Positions 1-9,268 are shown, numbered from the stretch's first letter. The stretch is 46,439 nucleotides of DNA from an uncultured SAR86 cluster bacterium (GCA_902635645.1 CACPON010000008.1:1-46439); one strand, 5' to 3'. The notes: generated by a model not told the origin, from the letters alone. Made by a program: numbers and translations.

Positions 1-1
1 A

Positions 2-484
2 AAGCTTGGAAAGAAAAATACATGGATGCTGTCCATGACTTTATTATTCATAGGATTTTGTATATTTTATCTTTATCCAATTGCAGAGCTTAATGAGCTC
101 TTATTTATTTTGTCTTTTATTGGTTTTGCAAATGGTGCTACTGGCGTTTTGTTTTGGTCAATGCTACCAGATACTATTGAATATGGTGAATGGAAGACTG
201 GCATTAGAACTGAATCCTCATTGTATGGTTTTATGACTTTTGCTCAGAAAGGAGCAATAGCATTCGCTGCAGTAATTTTAGGAATGATACTAACGAACAT
301 CGGTTTTGAGCCTAATGAAGTTCAGACTGAGCAAACCTTAGAATCCTTAAAAAATTTAATGTCACTTATTCCTCTTATTGGAGTTTTTATAAGTTTTGTT
401 TTGGTATATTTTTACCCAATTGATAGAGAATTCCACAAAAAACTGATTGATGAGATTAATTTAAGAAAGCTAAAAAATGTCTAA
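2..484 (+). CDS. GPH-type (glycoside-pentoside-hexuronide:cation symporter) MFS sugar transporter, C-terminal fragment, truncated by the window start
   Basis: Reading frame is open to the window edge (KLGKKNTWMLSMTLLFIGFCIF...); hydrophobic TM helices; 'LPDTIEYGEWKTGIRTESSLYGF' is typical of the MelB/GPH family. Confidence 0.8.
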   Translation, partial: KLGKKNTWMLSMTLLFIGFCIFYLYPIAELNELLFILSFIGFANGATGVLFWSMLPDTIEYGEWKTGIRTESSLYGFMTFAQKGAIAFAAVILGMILTNIGFEPNEVQTEQTLESLKNLMSLIPLIGVFISFVLVYFYPIDREFHKKLIDEINLRKLKNV

Positions 485-2480
485 GGTTAGATGGGGTATT
501 ATTGGAACTGGCTCAATAGCGAACGCTTTTGCGCATTCAATAAAGCATTGCAATCATTCAGAGTTGATTGCTGTTTTTGGAAGAAATAAAGAGACACTTC
601 AAATATTCTCTCAAAAATTCGATGTTGCCGGTATAAATGAGATTGATGAACTGGTTGCATCAAACGTAATAGATGCAATTTATATTGCAACACCTCACAG
701 TTCACATTTTGAATATGCATTGCAAGCAATAAAGAACAACAAACATGTCCTATGTGAAAAGCCAATTGCAATGAACCATATTGAAAGTATGGTCCTATTT
801 GGACTGGCTAAAGATCATGGAGTTTTCTTAATGGAAGCATATATGTACAGAACACACCCACAAACTTTTAATATTCTTAAAAATATTGAAAGCCTGTGTG
901 ACACTAATGAAAAAGTAGAAATTAATGCCTCATTTGGATTTCATGCAGAAATACCTAAAGACCATAGACTAAGAAACCCTATGTTAGGAGGCGGAGCTAT
1001 TATGGATGTAGGCTGTTATCCCTTATCAATGAGTAAATTATTAGCAGGACATATATTAAAAAAACCGTATGCGGACCCAATAAGCATTGAAGCTAGTGGT
1101 AACTTGGATGAGACTGGTGTTGATAGCAATTCAAAAGCTCGTATTGTGTTTTCAGAAAATATTGAGGCTAATATCTCATGTGCCATTAATGAGGTATATG
1201 AAAATAACTTAGAAATTATTAGTGGCGACTATAAGTTAAGTATTAGCCAACCATGGCACTGTGGTCAATTTCAAGACGGACATTCTTCAATAAAGGTTTA
1301 TTCCAAAAATAAACTTGTTGATGAAATTTCTTACAAAGATGAGGTTGGGCTCTTTACAAGAGAAATCGATCACGCTTCTGAATGTATTCTCAACAATAAA
1401 TTGGAATCTGATTTAATATCTCATGCTGATTCTCAAAGCATAATGTTGTGGCTTGATAAATGGAGAAAAGAGCTCGGTATTAAATGCCCTCACGAATCAA
1501 AAGAGACTTCTCAACTTATTAAATCAAAGTTTTTTTCTACCCAAAATAAAAAACTTGAAGGAATCAAAATCGATGGATTTGATAAAGATTTTTCTAGGTT
1601 AGTTCTTGGTTGCGACAATCAAACTTCAGACATTCATGCTTTTGCTATGTTTGATTATTTTTACGGAGCAGGGGGAAGAGTTTTTGATACAGCATATATT
1701 TATAACAATGGCATGGGTGATAAATATTTAGGAAATTGGATTAATTCTAGAGGCCTTCAAGAAGAGGTTATAGTCTTGGGCAAGGGGGCGCATACACCTG
1801 ATTGCAGACCGGAATGTATTAAACCGCAAATCATCGAATCATTAGAAAGATTAAATCTTGATAAAATTGATATTTATTGTCTCCACAGGGACAACAACGA
1901 TATACCAGTATCTGAATTTATTGATGCTCTTGATGAAATAAAAGCCGAAGGTTTTATTCATAAAATTGGTGCCTCTAATTGGAAGTTGGAAAGGTTTAAA
2001 CAAGCCAGAGATTTTGCACTTAAAGAAAATAAGGAACCTTTCACTATATTAAGTAACAACTTTAGTCTTGCAGAAATGATTGATCCTGTGTGGCCTGGTT
2101 GTGTGGCTATTGATAATAATTTTTTAGATTATATTGATCAAAACAATATCATATTGTTTCCATGGTCTAGCACTGCAAGAGGCTTTTTTATTAAGAAAAA
2201 AGAAATAGCTACAAGTGATCATTTTTCAAATCCATCCATGGATGAAGAAAAAAGAGTTTGGCATAGTGAAAGTAATCTAAAAAAAAGGGAGATTTGTTTT
2301 AACATAGCAGCAGAAAGGAGTGTTGAACCAATAGAGATCGCTCTTGCGTATGTAATGCAATCTTCAAAGACAATATTCCCTCTTATTGGACCAAGAACTA
2401 TTAACGAATTAAATAGCTCTATTTTTGCTACAAGTCTTAATTTAACAAATACAGAAATTGAACAATTAACTATAAATTAA
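477..2480 (+). CDS. Fusion protein: N-terminal Gfo/Idh/MocA oxidoreductase and C-terminal aldo/keto reductase
   Basis: N-terminus WGIIGTGSIANAFAHS (Rossmann), HVLCEKPIAMN (Gfo/Idh/MocA EKP motif), GGGAIMDVGCYPL; C-terminal half has AKR-like 'RVFDTAYIYNNGMGDKYLG', 'LDKIDIYCLHRDN', 'IGASNW'. Single uninterrupted 667-aa ORF. Confidence 0.85.
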   Translation: MSKVRWGIIGTGSIANAFAHSIKHCNHSELIAVFGRNKETLQIFSQKFDVAGINEIDELVASNVIDAIYIATPHSSHFEYALQAIKNNKHVLCEKPIAMNHIESMVLFGLAKDHGVFLMEAYMYRTHPQTFNILKNIESLCDTNEKVEINASFGFHAEIPKDHRLRNPMLGGGAIMDVGCYPLSMSKLLAGHILKKPYADPISIEASGNLDETGVDSNSKARIVFSENIEANISCAINEVYENNLEIISGDYKLSISQPWHCGQFQDGHSSIKVYSKNKLVDEISYKDEVGLFTREIDHASECILNNKLESDLISHADSQSIMLWLDKWRKELGIKCPHESKETSQLIKSKFFSTQNKKLEGIKIDGFDKDFSRLVLGCDNQTSDIHAFAMFDYFYGAGGRVFDTAYIYNNGMGDKYLGNWINSRGLQEEVIVLGKGAHTPDCRPECIKPQIIESLERLNLDKIDIYCLHRDNNDIPVSEFIDALDEIKAEGFIHKIGASNWKLERFKQARDFALKENKEPFTILSNNFSLAEMIDPVWPGCVAIDNNFLDYIDQNNIILFPWSSTARGFFIKKKEIATSDHFSNPSMDEEKRVWHSESNLKKREICFNIAAERSVEPIEIALAYVMQSSKTIFPLIGPRTINELNSSIFATSLNLTNTEIEQLTIN

Positions 2481-4893
2481 TTCTTTCAATCAGTTTAATA
2501 TCCCTTGACGAAGATCCTATCAAAATATCATATACTTTATATTTAATATCCCAGTCGTTCTTTGATAAATCCCATGAGGAGAAATTTCTTTTACTTAATT
2601 CAATCTCAATTTCTTTAGACTCACCTGGATTCAAAAATGTTTTATCGAAACCCTGAAGTGTTTTAATTGGTTCATTGTTGTCACTTTCATTTGGCTGCAC
2701 ATAACATTGTGAAATCTCAGAACCAGAAGTATCTCCGGTATTTTTGATCGTATATGAACAAATAAAACTATCATTCATACTTTTTTTAATTTTTAATTCG
2801 GAATATTCAAATTCTGTATAAGATAAACCGTGGCCAAATGGGAAAAGAGGCTCAATTAAATTCTTGTCATACCATTTATAGCCCACCAATAATTTTTCAA
2901 CATAATCCATTTGTAAATTTTTACCGGGATAGGATTCAAAAGCAGGAGTGTCTGAGAGGTTTACTGGAAATGTTGTCGGTAACTTTCCAGATGGGTTTGT
3001 GGCCCCAGTTAAAACATCAACAAGAGCATTGCCATATTCTTGACCGGCATACCATGATTGAATAACAGCTTTCGCTTTGTTAATCCATGGCATATTTATT
3101 GGTGAACCAGTATTTAAAACAACTATTGTATTAGGATTTATTTCTAATACTTTTTCAATAAGTTCATTTTGCTTACCAGGGAGATTAAAATCTACTCTGT
3201 CATTCCCCTCAGTTTCCCAGTCTGAATTGGTACCTACCATTAATACTACTTGCTCAACTTCTTTTGCGATGTTGAGTGCTTCGTCCATTAAATCAATTTT
3301 ATCTGGTGGCTGACATCCTATGTAAATAGCAGGAAAATTACCTTCAAATTTATATTGAATCTCAATCTTATAACTTTTATTTTTCTTAAGTACTTTGCCA
3401 CCTCTTTTTGACGCAGTTCCATGAGCAAAAAATGCATCTCCTGGAGAAGCATTAGTCCAGTTGTCTATTATTTCAGTCTCATCGATTAGTAATTTACTTT
3501 TTCCTATCGCAAAAATTTCAAAGTTATGTTCTCCAGTAATGTTTGGAGTATAAGTACAAGAAAATTTAACAAGAATATCGGGCTTTTCATCACCTCCAAT
3601 AATATCCTTTGCAAAACCCTCAAATATCCAAAACTTACTTCCGGTTAAAACCTTGCTAGAAATGAAATCATTCCCATCCTCAGTGACATTATAGTATTCA
3701 ACTAAAAACCCATCTTCTTTTGTAAGTGATTTATTTATTTCAGGAAGGTATCTATAGGTATGGCATCCTTTTGAGGATCGAATTAAAGTATTGTCATTCA
3801 AAGAGCTTTTAAAAGCTTCAATTGGGTGTGATTCATAGTAGGGCACAAGAGTTGCGCTCCCACCACCAATTATCTGGGCTTTAGTTCCGTTTGGCCCAAT
3901 AATGCCAATTGAAGAAATATCTTTTTTCATTGGAAGGATATTTTCATTCTTCAATAGAACCATCCCTTCTTGAGCAGCTCTTTTTAAAAGTTGTTGCTGT
4001 GAACTTGAATTAACAACGCCTTCTGATTGGTTGTCTAGATTTTCATATCTTTTAGAGAAATTTAATACATTCAATATTCTTTTTACTTTGTCATCAATCA
4101 TCTTAATTGATATTTTTTTTTCATTAACCGCTTTGAGTAAATTTTCTCCCCATGTTTTAGCAGGGCCAGGCATTTCTAAATCAAGTCCGCCTAATGCATT
4201 TTCAATAGTTTCAGTTGCAGCACCCCAATCACTGACAACATAACCATCAAAACCCCATTCATTTTTTAAAATATTGATAAGGAGGTTTTCATCCGAGCTA
4301 CAATAAATATTATTTAGTTTGTTGTAAGCACTCATAACAACTTGAGCATTGGCTTCTTTTATAGCCATTTCAAAAGGAAGAAGATAAATTTCTCTTAATG
4401 TCTTTTCATCAATATTTGAGCTGACTGTGTACCTTTCAAACTCTGTATCATTACCAACAAAATGTTTTAAGCATGCAGCCACATCTCTTGATTGAACGCC
4501 GTCTACATAATCAATAGCTATTTTCCCCGTTAAAAAAGGATCTTCAGAAAAACATTCAAAGTGTCTTCCCCCTAAAGGGTGTCTGTGGATATTAATAGTC
4601 GGACCTAAAAGAACATCTACACCTTTTGCTTTTGCCTCATTTCCTAATTCTTGTCCAAGTTCGTTAACAAGTTCCATATTCCATGTTGATGCAACAGATA
4701 TAGCACATGGAAAACATGCAGATGACTTACCTGATTTTCCATCACCCCTAACACCATTAGGTCCATCAGACATTTTGAGGCTTGGGATGTTTAATCTTTC
4801 AATTTTATGGGTATACCAAGCATCATAACCACTTAAAATTTGAATCTTTTCTTTAAGCGTTAGTTCTTTTAGGAGTTTTTCGGGGTTGAGCAT
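2470..4893 (-). CDS. Glycoside hydrolase family 3 beta-glucosidase-like enzyme with a PA14-like insert and fibronectin III-like C-terminus
   Basis: MSDGPNGVRG, KHFVGNDTEFER, GFDGYVVSDWGA (GH3 nucleophile region); central PA14-like region (GFLVEYYNVTEDG...EHNFEIFAIGKSKLLIDE); C-terminal PFGHGLSYTEFEY; no obvious signal peptide. Confidence 0.92.
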   Translation of the reverse strand: MLNPEKLLKELTLKEKIQILSGYDAWYTHKIERLNIPSLKMSDGPNGVRGDGKSGKSSACFPCAISVASTWNMELVNELGQELGNEAKAKGVDVLLGPTINIHRHPLGGRHFECFSEDPFLTGKIAIDYVDGVQSRDVAACLKHFVGNDTEFERYTVSSNIDEKTLREIYLLPFEMAIKEANAQVVMSAYNKLNNIYCSSDENLLINILKNEWGFDGYVVSDWGAATETIENALGGLDLEMPGPAKTWGENLLKAVNEKKISIKMIDDKVKRILNVLNFSKRYENLDNQSEGVVNSSSQQQLLKRAAQEGMVLLKNENILPMKKDISSIGIIGPNGTKAQIIGGGSATLVPYYESHPIEAFKSSLNDNTLIRSSKGCHTYRYLPEINKSLTKEDGFLVEYYNVTEDGNDFISSKVLTGSKFWIFEGFAKDIIGGDEKPDILVKFSCTYTPNITGEHNFEIFAIGKSKLLIDETEIIDNWTNASPGDAFFAHGTASKRGGKVLKKNKSYKIEIQYKFEGNFPAIYIGCQPPDKIDLMDEALNIAKEVEQVVLMVGTNSDWETEGNDRVDFNLPGKQNELIEKVLEINPNTIVVLNTGSPINMPWINKAKAVIQSWYAGQEYGNALVDVLTGATNPSGKLPTTFPVNLSDTPAFESYPGKNLQMDYVEKLLVGYKWYDKNLIEPLFPFGHGLSYTEFEYSELKIKKSMNDSFICSYTIKNTGDTSGSEISQCYVQPNESDNNEPIKTLQGFDKTFLNPGESKEIEIELSKRNFSSWDLSKNDWDIKYKVYDILIGSSSRDIKLIERINL

Positions 4894-4958
4894 CTTGCCA
4901 TATTAAATGGTTATTTAACTATCTTCAATTATGTTTTTTTTGTTATAGTTTGAATAAT

Positions 4959-5213
4959 ATGATTGAACAAATTAAAAAATCAGTAATGCTCTTTAATGCA
5001 CCAATTCAAAGAGTGTATCAAGCTAATCGCGGAACTATCATAAGAACAATCATATATACAATTGGCCATTTTGTTATTGCAGCCTCATGCGTGATGTATT
5101 TTACTGGTGCTAGCTTCTCTGCAGCTATAACGGATGCAATTGTAGAGCCTTTATTAAACAGTGTTTGGTATTTTGTATTAGACAAGTACTGGGCAAGCAA
5201 ATACCCAAGTTAA
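4959..5213 (+). CDS. DUF2061-like small membrane protein
   Basis: Two hydrophobic helices and a 'VEPLLNSVWYFVLDKYW' ending similar to DUF2061. The track start at 4950 is TTG; ATG at 4959 is more likely. Confidence 0.6.
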   Translation: MIEQIKKSVMLFNAPIQRVYQANRGTIIRTIIYTIGHFVIAASCVMYFTGASFSAAITDAIVEPLLNSVWYFVLDKYWASKYPS

Positions 5214-5269
5214 AAAAGTTATATAAAATCTTTACATTATCAATATTTATAAGTTAAATATGTGTATAA

Positions 5270-5340
5270 ATAAATCGTGATTTGATCCTATTGCTGCGAT
5301 TTAAAAAAAAATTGCTAAAACGGAAATTTTTCCCAGGATT
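5270..5340 (+). ncRNA. Candidate SAM-II/SAM-V family riboswitch in the leader of the homocysteine methyltransferase gene
   Basis: P1 AAATCG(5272-5277)/CGATTT(5297-5302) enclosing TGATTTGATCCTATTGCTG; then GCTAAAA (5314-5320); pseudoknot ATCCT(5285-5289)/AGGAT(5335-5339). Matches the remembered SAM-II core (TGATTTAACCGTATTGC...GCTAAAAAGGG). Confidence 0.75.
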
Positions 5341-5397
5341 TAACAAAATAATTTCTTCTAAATTTTAGAGGAAGTACTTACATATGGAGAGAAAATA

Positions 5398-6456
5398 ATG
5401 AAAAGACAACTAATTGAGAGATTAAACGCCGGGCCTGTGATTTGTGCAGAGGGGTTCTTATTTGAGGTTGAAAAAAGAGGTTATCTTGCTGCTGGAGAAT
5501 TTGTTCCAATGGTTGCATTAGAGCATCCAGAGGCTCTTGAAAACCTTCATAAAGATTTTCAGCATGCTGGATCAGATATTGTTCAGGCATTTACTTACAA
5601 TGGCCATAGAGAAAAAATGCGAGTAATTGGCAAAGAAGAGTTACTAGAACCACTCAATAGAGCTGCATTAAAAATAGCAAAAAAAATTGCTGACAACCCA
5701 ATTGATGGCGGTGAGCCAAATTTAATGTCAGGTAATATTTCAAACTCAAATATCTGGGAAGAAAATGATAAAGCTTCTCATCTTGAAGTTGAAAGAATGT
5801 TTAATGAAATGGTCGGTTGGGCTGTTGATGAAGGTGCTGATTTAATAATGGGTGAAACATTTTATTATGCTGAAGAAGCATACAAAGCACTTGAGATTAT
5901 GAAGCAATCAGGATTGCCAGCAGTTGTAAATATAGCACCAATGGGTGAAAACATAATGCGTGATGGAGTTTCTGTTGAAGATACCTGCAAAGAGTTAGAA
6001 CAAAGAGGGGCAGATGTTGTAGGCATGAATTGTTTTAGAGGTCCTGCAACAATGCTTCCTTATTTAAAAGAAATTAGAAAAGCTATCAAATGTCATATGG
6101 CGGCTCTTCCGTTGCCTTTTAGAACAACTGAAGAAAACCCAACTTTCTTTAACTTGCCTGACAATAATGGATGTACATGTGAGGCGCCTCACGGAAGAAC
6201 TTTCCCAACTGCATTAGATCCCCTTTACTGCAACAGATATGAAATGAGAGCTTTCTTTAAAGAAGTTCATGAATTAGGTATTAATTTACTAGGTGTTTGT
6301 TGTGGAGCAACACCAATGCATCAAAGGGAAGTTGCTGAGGCAGTGGGCAAAACAGTACCAGCATCTAAGTATAGAGAAAAGATGGAAAATCATTTTATGT
6401 ATGGAACTAATGAAAGAACTGCAAAGCATATGCAGGATTATGGTGACAAAGCATAA
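5398..6456 (+). CDS. bhmt: Betaine-homocysteine S-methyltransferase family protein
   Basis: ICAEGFLFEVEKRGYLAAGEFVP, AFTYNGHREK, GMNCFRGP and C-terminal GVCCGATP zinc-cysteine motifs; SD-like GGAGAG upstream of the ATG. Confidence 0.9.
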   Translation: MKRQLIERLNAGPVICAEGFLFEVEKRGYLAAGEFVPMVALEHPEALENLHKDFQHAGSDIVQAFTYNGHREKMRVIGKEELLEPLNRAALKIAKKIADNPIDGGEPNLMSGNISNSNIWEENDKASHLEVERMFNEMVGWAVDEGADLIMGETFYYAEEAYKALEIMKQSGLPAVVNIAPMGENIMRDGVSVEDTCKELEQRGADVVGMNCFRGPATMLPYLKEIRKAIKCHMAALPLPFRTTEENPTFFNLPDNNGCTCEAPHGRTFPTALDPLYCNRYEMRAFFKEVHELGINLLGVCCGATPMHQREVAEAVGKTVPASKYREKMENHFMYGTNERTAKHMQDYGDKA

Positions 6457-6546
6457 ATAATATATAGATAGAGCATAATTTTTTTCTTTTGCCATTCTAA
6501 TATTGTGGCTGTAGTTTTAATTTATATGATGAATTAAAATAAAATT

Positions 6547-7131
6547 ATGCGATATCTTCTTCTAGTTTTATTCTCTTTCTCCATTTATGGAGAGACTAGT
6601 AAAATTTTGTGTGAATTAGATGGAACTTATTCAGTAACCTACAAAGATATTAAGAAAACATACCTTTCTGAAGGTATAGAACTCTTCAAAAATTTAGCTA
6701 GACAGACACAACAATCTTTATTTTTGCTTCAAAGAGCAAAAACAAACTTTGCTGAAGAAGATTGGCAAAAAGATAAAATCTACATCGTTCAGTACTGGGA
6801 AGTTGATTCGGAAAAAGAAACTTTTAAATCACTTACTCATACATTAGAGCCTTCTCCAATATGGATTAATCCAGATGCTGAGTGGAAAGCTACAAAATCT
6901 AAAACTGGTATTACAGTAGAACATTCTATGAATTCTGGTGAAACTCATAGTATTTTTCCAGATTACGAAGTTGGTGCCTATAGAGTTTCAAATACTTTTA
7001 ACTGGTATACAGGCAAGGGTCAGATGTCAGGAGATATTTGGCTTAATAAGAAAGATGGTTCAAAAAATAAGAATCCAAAAATTGAAATTTTTGCTTCAGG
7101 TAAATGTGAAACTCAAAAAAAGAAATTTTAG
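6547..7131 (+). CDS. Hypothetical secreted protein
   Basis: 194-aa ORF with an N-terminal signal-peptide-like sequence MRYLLLVLFSFSIYGETSK; no family recognised. Confidence 0.6.
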   Translation: MRYLLLVLFSFSIYGETSKILCELDGTYSVTYKDIKKTYLSEGIELFKNLARQTQQSLFLLQRAKTNFAEEDWQKDKIYIVQYWEVDSEKETFKSLTHTLEPSPIWINPDAEWKATKSKTGITVEHSMNSGETHSIFPDYEVGAYRVSNTFNWYTGKGQMSGDIWLNKKDGSKNKNPKIEIFASGKCETQKKKF

Positions 7132-7133
7132 GC

Positions 7134-7220
7134 CTAAGCAACGCTAGCAATAAACAAGCAAAGTACAACAATAATTAAAACAATATACTTATCTACTTTT
7201 TCTAAAATTTTATCTATCAT
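7134..7220 (-). CDS. Candidate 28-aa single-TM small membrane protein (below the ORF-track length cutoff)
   Basis: ATG...TAG encodes MIDKILEKVDKYIVLIIVVLCLFIASVA; stop lies 2 nt from the converging upstream CDS; TATAAT-like box just upstream of the ATG; no clear SD. Confidence 0.4.
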   Translation of the reverse strand: MIDKILEKVDKYIVLIIVVLCLFIASVA

Positions 7221-7292
7221 TTTTAAATTATATAAACCCCTATTACTTTTATATTAAAAGTACAATCCGAATACTATGTTCAAAGACTTACT

Positions 7293-7454
7293 TTATTTTT
7301 TTCGAGCTTTTCGTAATTCTCTATAAAGCTTATTGAGTCTCTTTTTCTTAATTTCTCTTACAGCTTTTCTCTTTGAACTAGCAATTGCTGATTTCCTTGC
7401 TCTTTCTCCTTTATCTATAAAATAATCTCCTAAAAGAATTTTTAATGATATCAA
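7293..7454 (-). CDS. Candidate small highly basic protein with a non-AUG start (TTG at 7454, or a shorter form from ATA at 7418)
   Basis: Open frame (L/M)ISLKILLGDYFIDKGERARKSAIASSKRKAVREIKKKRLNKLYRELRKARKK; an AGGAG motif lies 8 nt before ATA(7418). Confidence 0.3.
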   Translation of the reverse strand: MISLKILLGDYFIDKGERARKSAIASSKRKAVREIKKKRLNKLYRELRKARKK

Positions 7455-7502
7455 TTTAATAGTAACAAATTTTTATAAAATCTCTACAATATTCTTAAAT
7501 AT

Positions 7503-8807
7503 ATGATTATTGAACAAACTCAAATTTCAAAAACATTAATAATCTTTCTTGAAGTTGAATCTCTTAAAACTGGCCATGAACTTGAAAATGATTTTGAAGA
7601 ATTTCAGGAATTGGTGAATTCCGCTGGAGCTGAAATAGTTGATAAAAGCTTCAGCAAACAAAGCAAACCTTCTATTAGCCACTTTATTAATAAAGGAAAG
7701 CTTGAAGAAATTAAAAATAAAGTTGAGCAAACTAAAGCAGACTTAGCAATTGTTAATCACCAGCTCTCTGCATCTCAAGCAAGGAACCTTGAGCTATATT
7801 TAAAAATTAGAGTCATCGATAAAACAGAGCTCATTCTTGATATCTTTGCTTCAAGAGCTACCACTCATATTGGTAAGCTTCAGGTCGAATTAGCACAACT
7901 AAACCACTTGTCTACCAGGCTTATAAGAGGGTGGACTCACTTAGAAAGACAAAAAGGGGGTATAGGGCTAAGAGGTCCTGGTGAAACTCAGCTTGAAACT
8001 GATAGAAGATTGATTGGTCACAGAATTAAGAGGCTTAAATCAAGATTAGATAAAGCACATAAACAAAAACAACTTAACAGTTATTCAAGAAAAAAAAGTA
8101 GAAATAAACTAGTTGCTCTTGTTGGTTATACGAATGCTGGTAAGACAACTCTCTTCAATTCTCTTACAAATAGTAAACAGCAAGCAGAAGATAAGCTATT
8201 TGCAACTTTAGATTCGGTAACAAGAAAAAATATAGATCCAGAACTTGGGCCAATACTATTTTCTGATACTGTAGGTTTTATATCTCAACTGCCAACTCAG
8301 CTCGTAGAATCTTTTAAGGCCACGTTAGATGAGCTTAAATCAGCAGATTTGTTGCTCCATGTTGTAGACGCTTCAGATGTTGATAAGAAACAAAAAGAAG
8401 TAGAAGTAAATAAGATACTAACTGATCTAGATTTAGAAAAAATTCCACAAATAAGAATCAATAATAAATGCGATCTTGTAGAAAGATTTTGCAATAAAGA
8501 TTCAATAAATAAAACATCGAAAGAGGTTTGGATATCAGCTGAAAAAAATATTGGTATAGCAGAGCTAAGGGATTTAATAAATGAAGAGCTTTTTAATGGC
8601 ATATACAAAGGATGGGTTTCATTAGAATCATCCTTAGGAAAAATTAGATCAAAGCTATTTATGATGGGCTGTATAAATGAAGAAAAAATATCATCTACCG
8701 GTCAAATATATGCTCATATTGATATAGGCAGGGATGAGCTAGATCGTTTCATCGGTGTGAATGGCTTTGCTCTTTGTGAGGACAAGGATATACTTTTAGA
8801 GAATTAG
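7503..8807 (+). CDS. hflX: GTPase HflX
   Basis: GGIGLRGPGETQLETDRR HflX signature; GYTNAGKTTLFN (G1), DTVGFI (G3), NKCD (G4). Confidence 0.95.
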   Translation: MIIEQTQISKTLIIFLEVESLKTGHELENDFEEFQELVNSAGAEIVDKSFSKQSKPSISHFINKGKLEEIKNKVEQTKADLAIVNHQLSASQARNLELYLKIRVIDKTELILDIFASRATTHIGKLQVELAQLNHLSTRLIRGWTHLERQKGGIGLRGPGETQLETDRRLIGHRIKRLKSRLDKAHKQKQLNSYSRKKSRNKLVALVGYTNAGKTTLFNSLTNSKQQAEDKLFATLDSVTRKNIDPELGPILFSDTVGFISQLPTQLVESFKATLDELKSADLLLHVVDASDVDKKQKEVEVNKILTDLDLEKIPQIRINNKCDLVERFCNKDSINKTSKEVWISAEKNIGIAELRDLINEELFNGIYKGWVSLESSLGKIRSKLFMMGCINEEKISSTGQIYAHIDIGRDELDRFIGVNGFALCEDKDILLEN

Positions 8808-8815
8808 GAGTAAAT

Positions 8816-9268
8816 ATGAAAAAAATTAACACAAGACTAGACTCTGTCATGAGCCCATTAAATAGTATCGCTCCTTGGTTTTTTAGAATCGCACTTGGTA
8901 TTGCATTTTTCTTACACGGCTATAAAAAACTACCAGCACCTTTCATGATGGAGGAGCAACATAGAATGGTAACTTGGTTTGAAAGCATCTTCATACCAAT
9001 GCCTGAAGTGTTTGTTTCTATAGTAATCTTAGTTGAAATTCTTGGTGGGGTAGGAATTATATTAGGTGGATTAATTGGATTGTTTGCATCACAGGTAGGA
9101 CATTTTATTACTAGGATTTCTGCCTTGTTTCTTGTAATTTTAATGTTTAATGTTTTTTATATAGGACATCCGGACTGGTTTGTTTGGCCTCCAATGAAGC
9201 TCTTAACAAGCGAACAGATGTTTTTATTTGTTCTTAGCGTCTATTTCCTGATCCGCGGAAATAAATAA
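8816..9268 (+). CDS. DoxX family membrane protein
   Basis: Four hydrophobic segments; RIALGIAFFLHGYKKL and EILGGVGIILGGLIG are typical of DoxX. Confidence 0.85.
   Translation: MKKINTRLDSVMSPLNSIAPWFFRIALGIAFFLHGYKKLPAPFMMEEQHRMVTWFESIFIPMPEVFVSIVILVEILGGVGIILGGLIGLFASQVGHFITRISALFLVILMFNVFYIGHPDWFVWPPMKLLTSEQMFLFVLSVYFLIRGNK

Noticed and set aside
499-771. 90-aa minus-strand ORF inside the Gfo/Idh/MocA gene
   Set aside because: Antisense shadow of a strong conserved CDS; no recognisable family features.
5384-5398. ATGGAGAGAAAATAATG mini-ORF (MERK-stop) overlapping the BHMT-family start
   Set aside because: Lies on top of the SD itself; too short to distinguish from chance.
6457-6546. Terminator after the BHMT-family gene
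   Set aside because: A T-rich run (ATTTTTTTC) is present, but no convincing GC stem precedes it.
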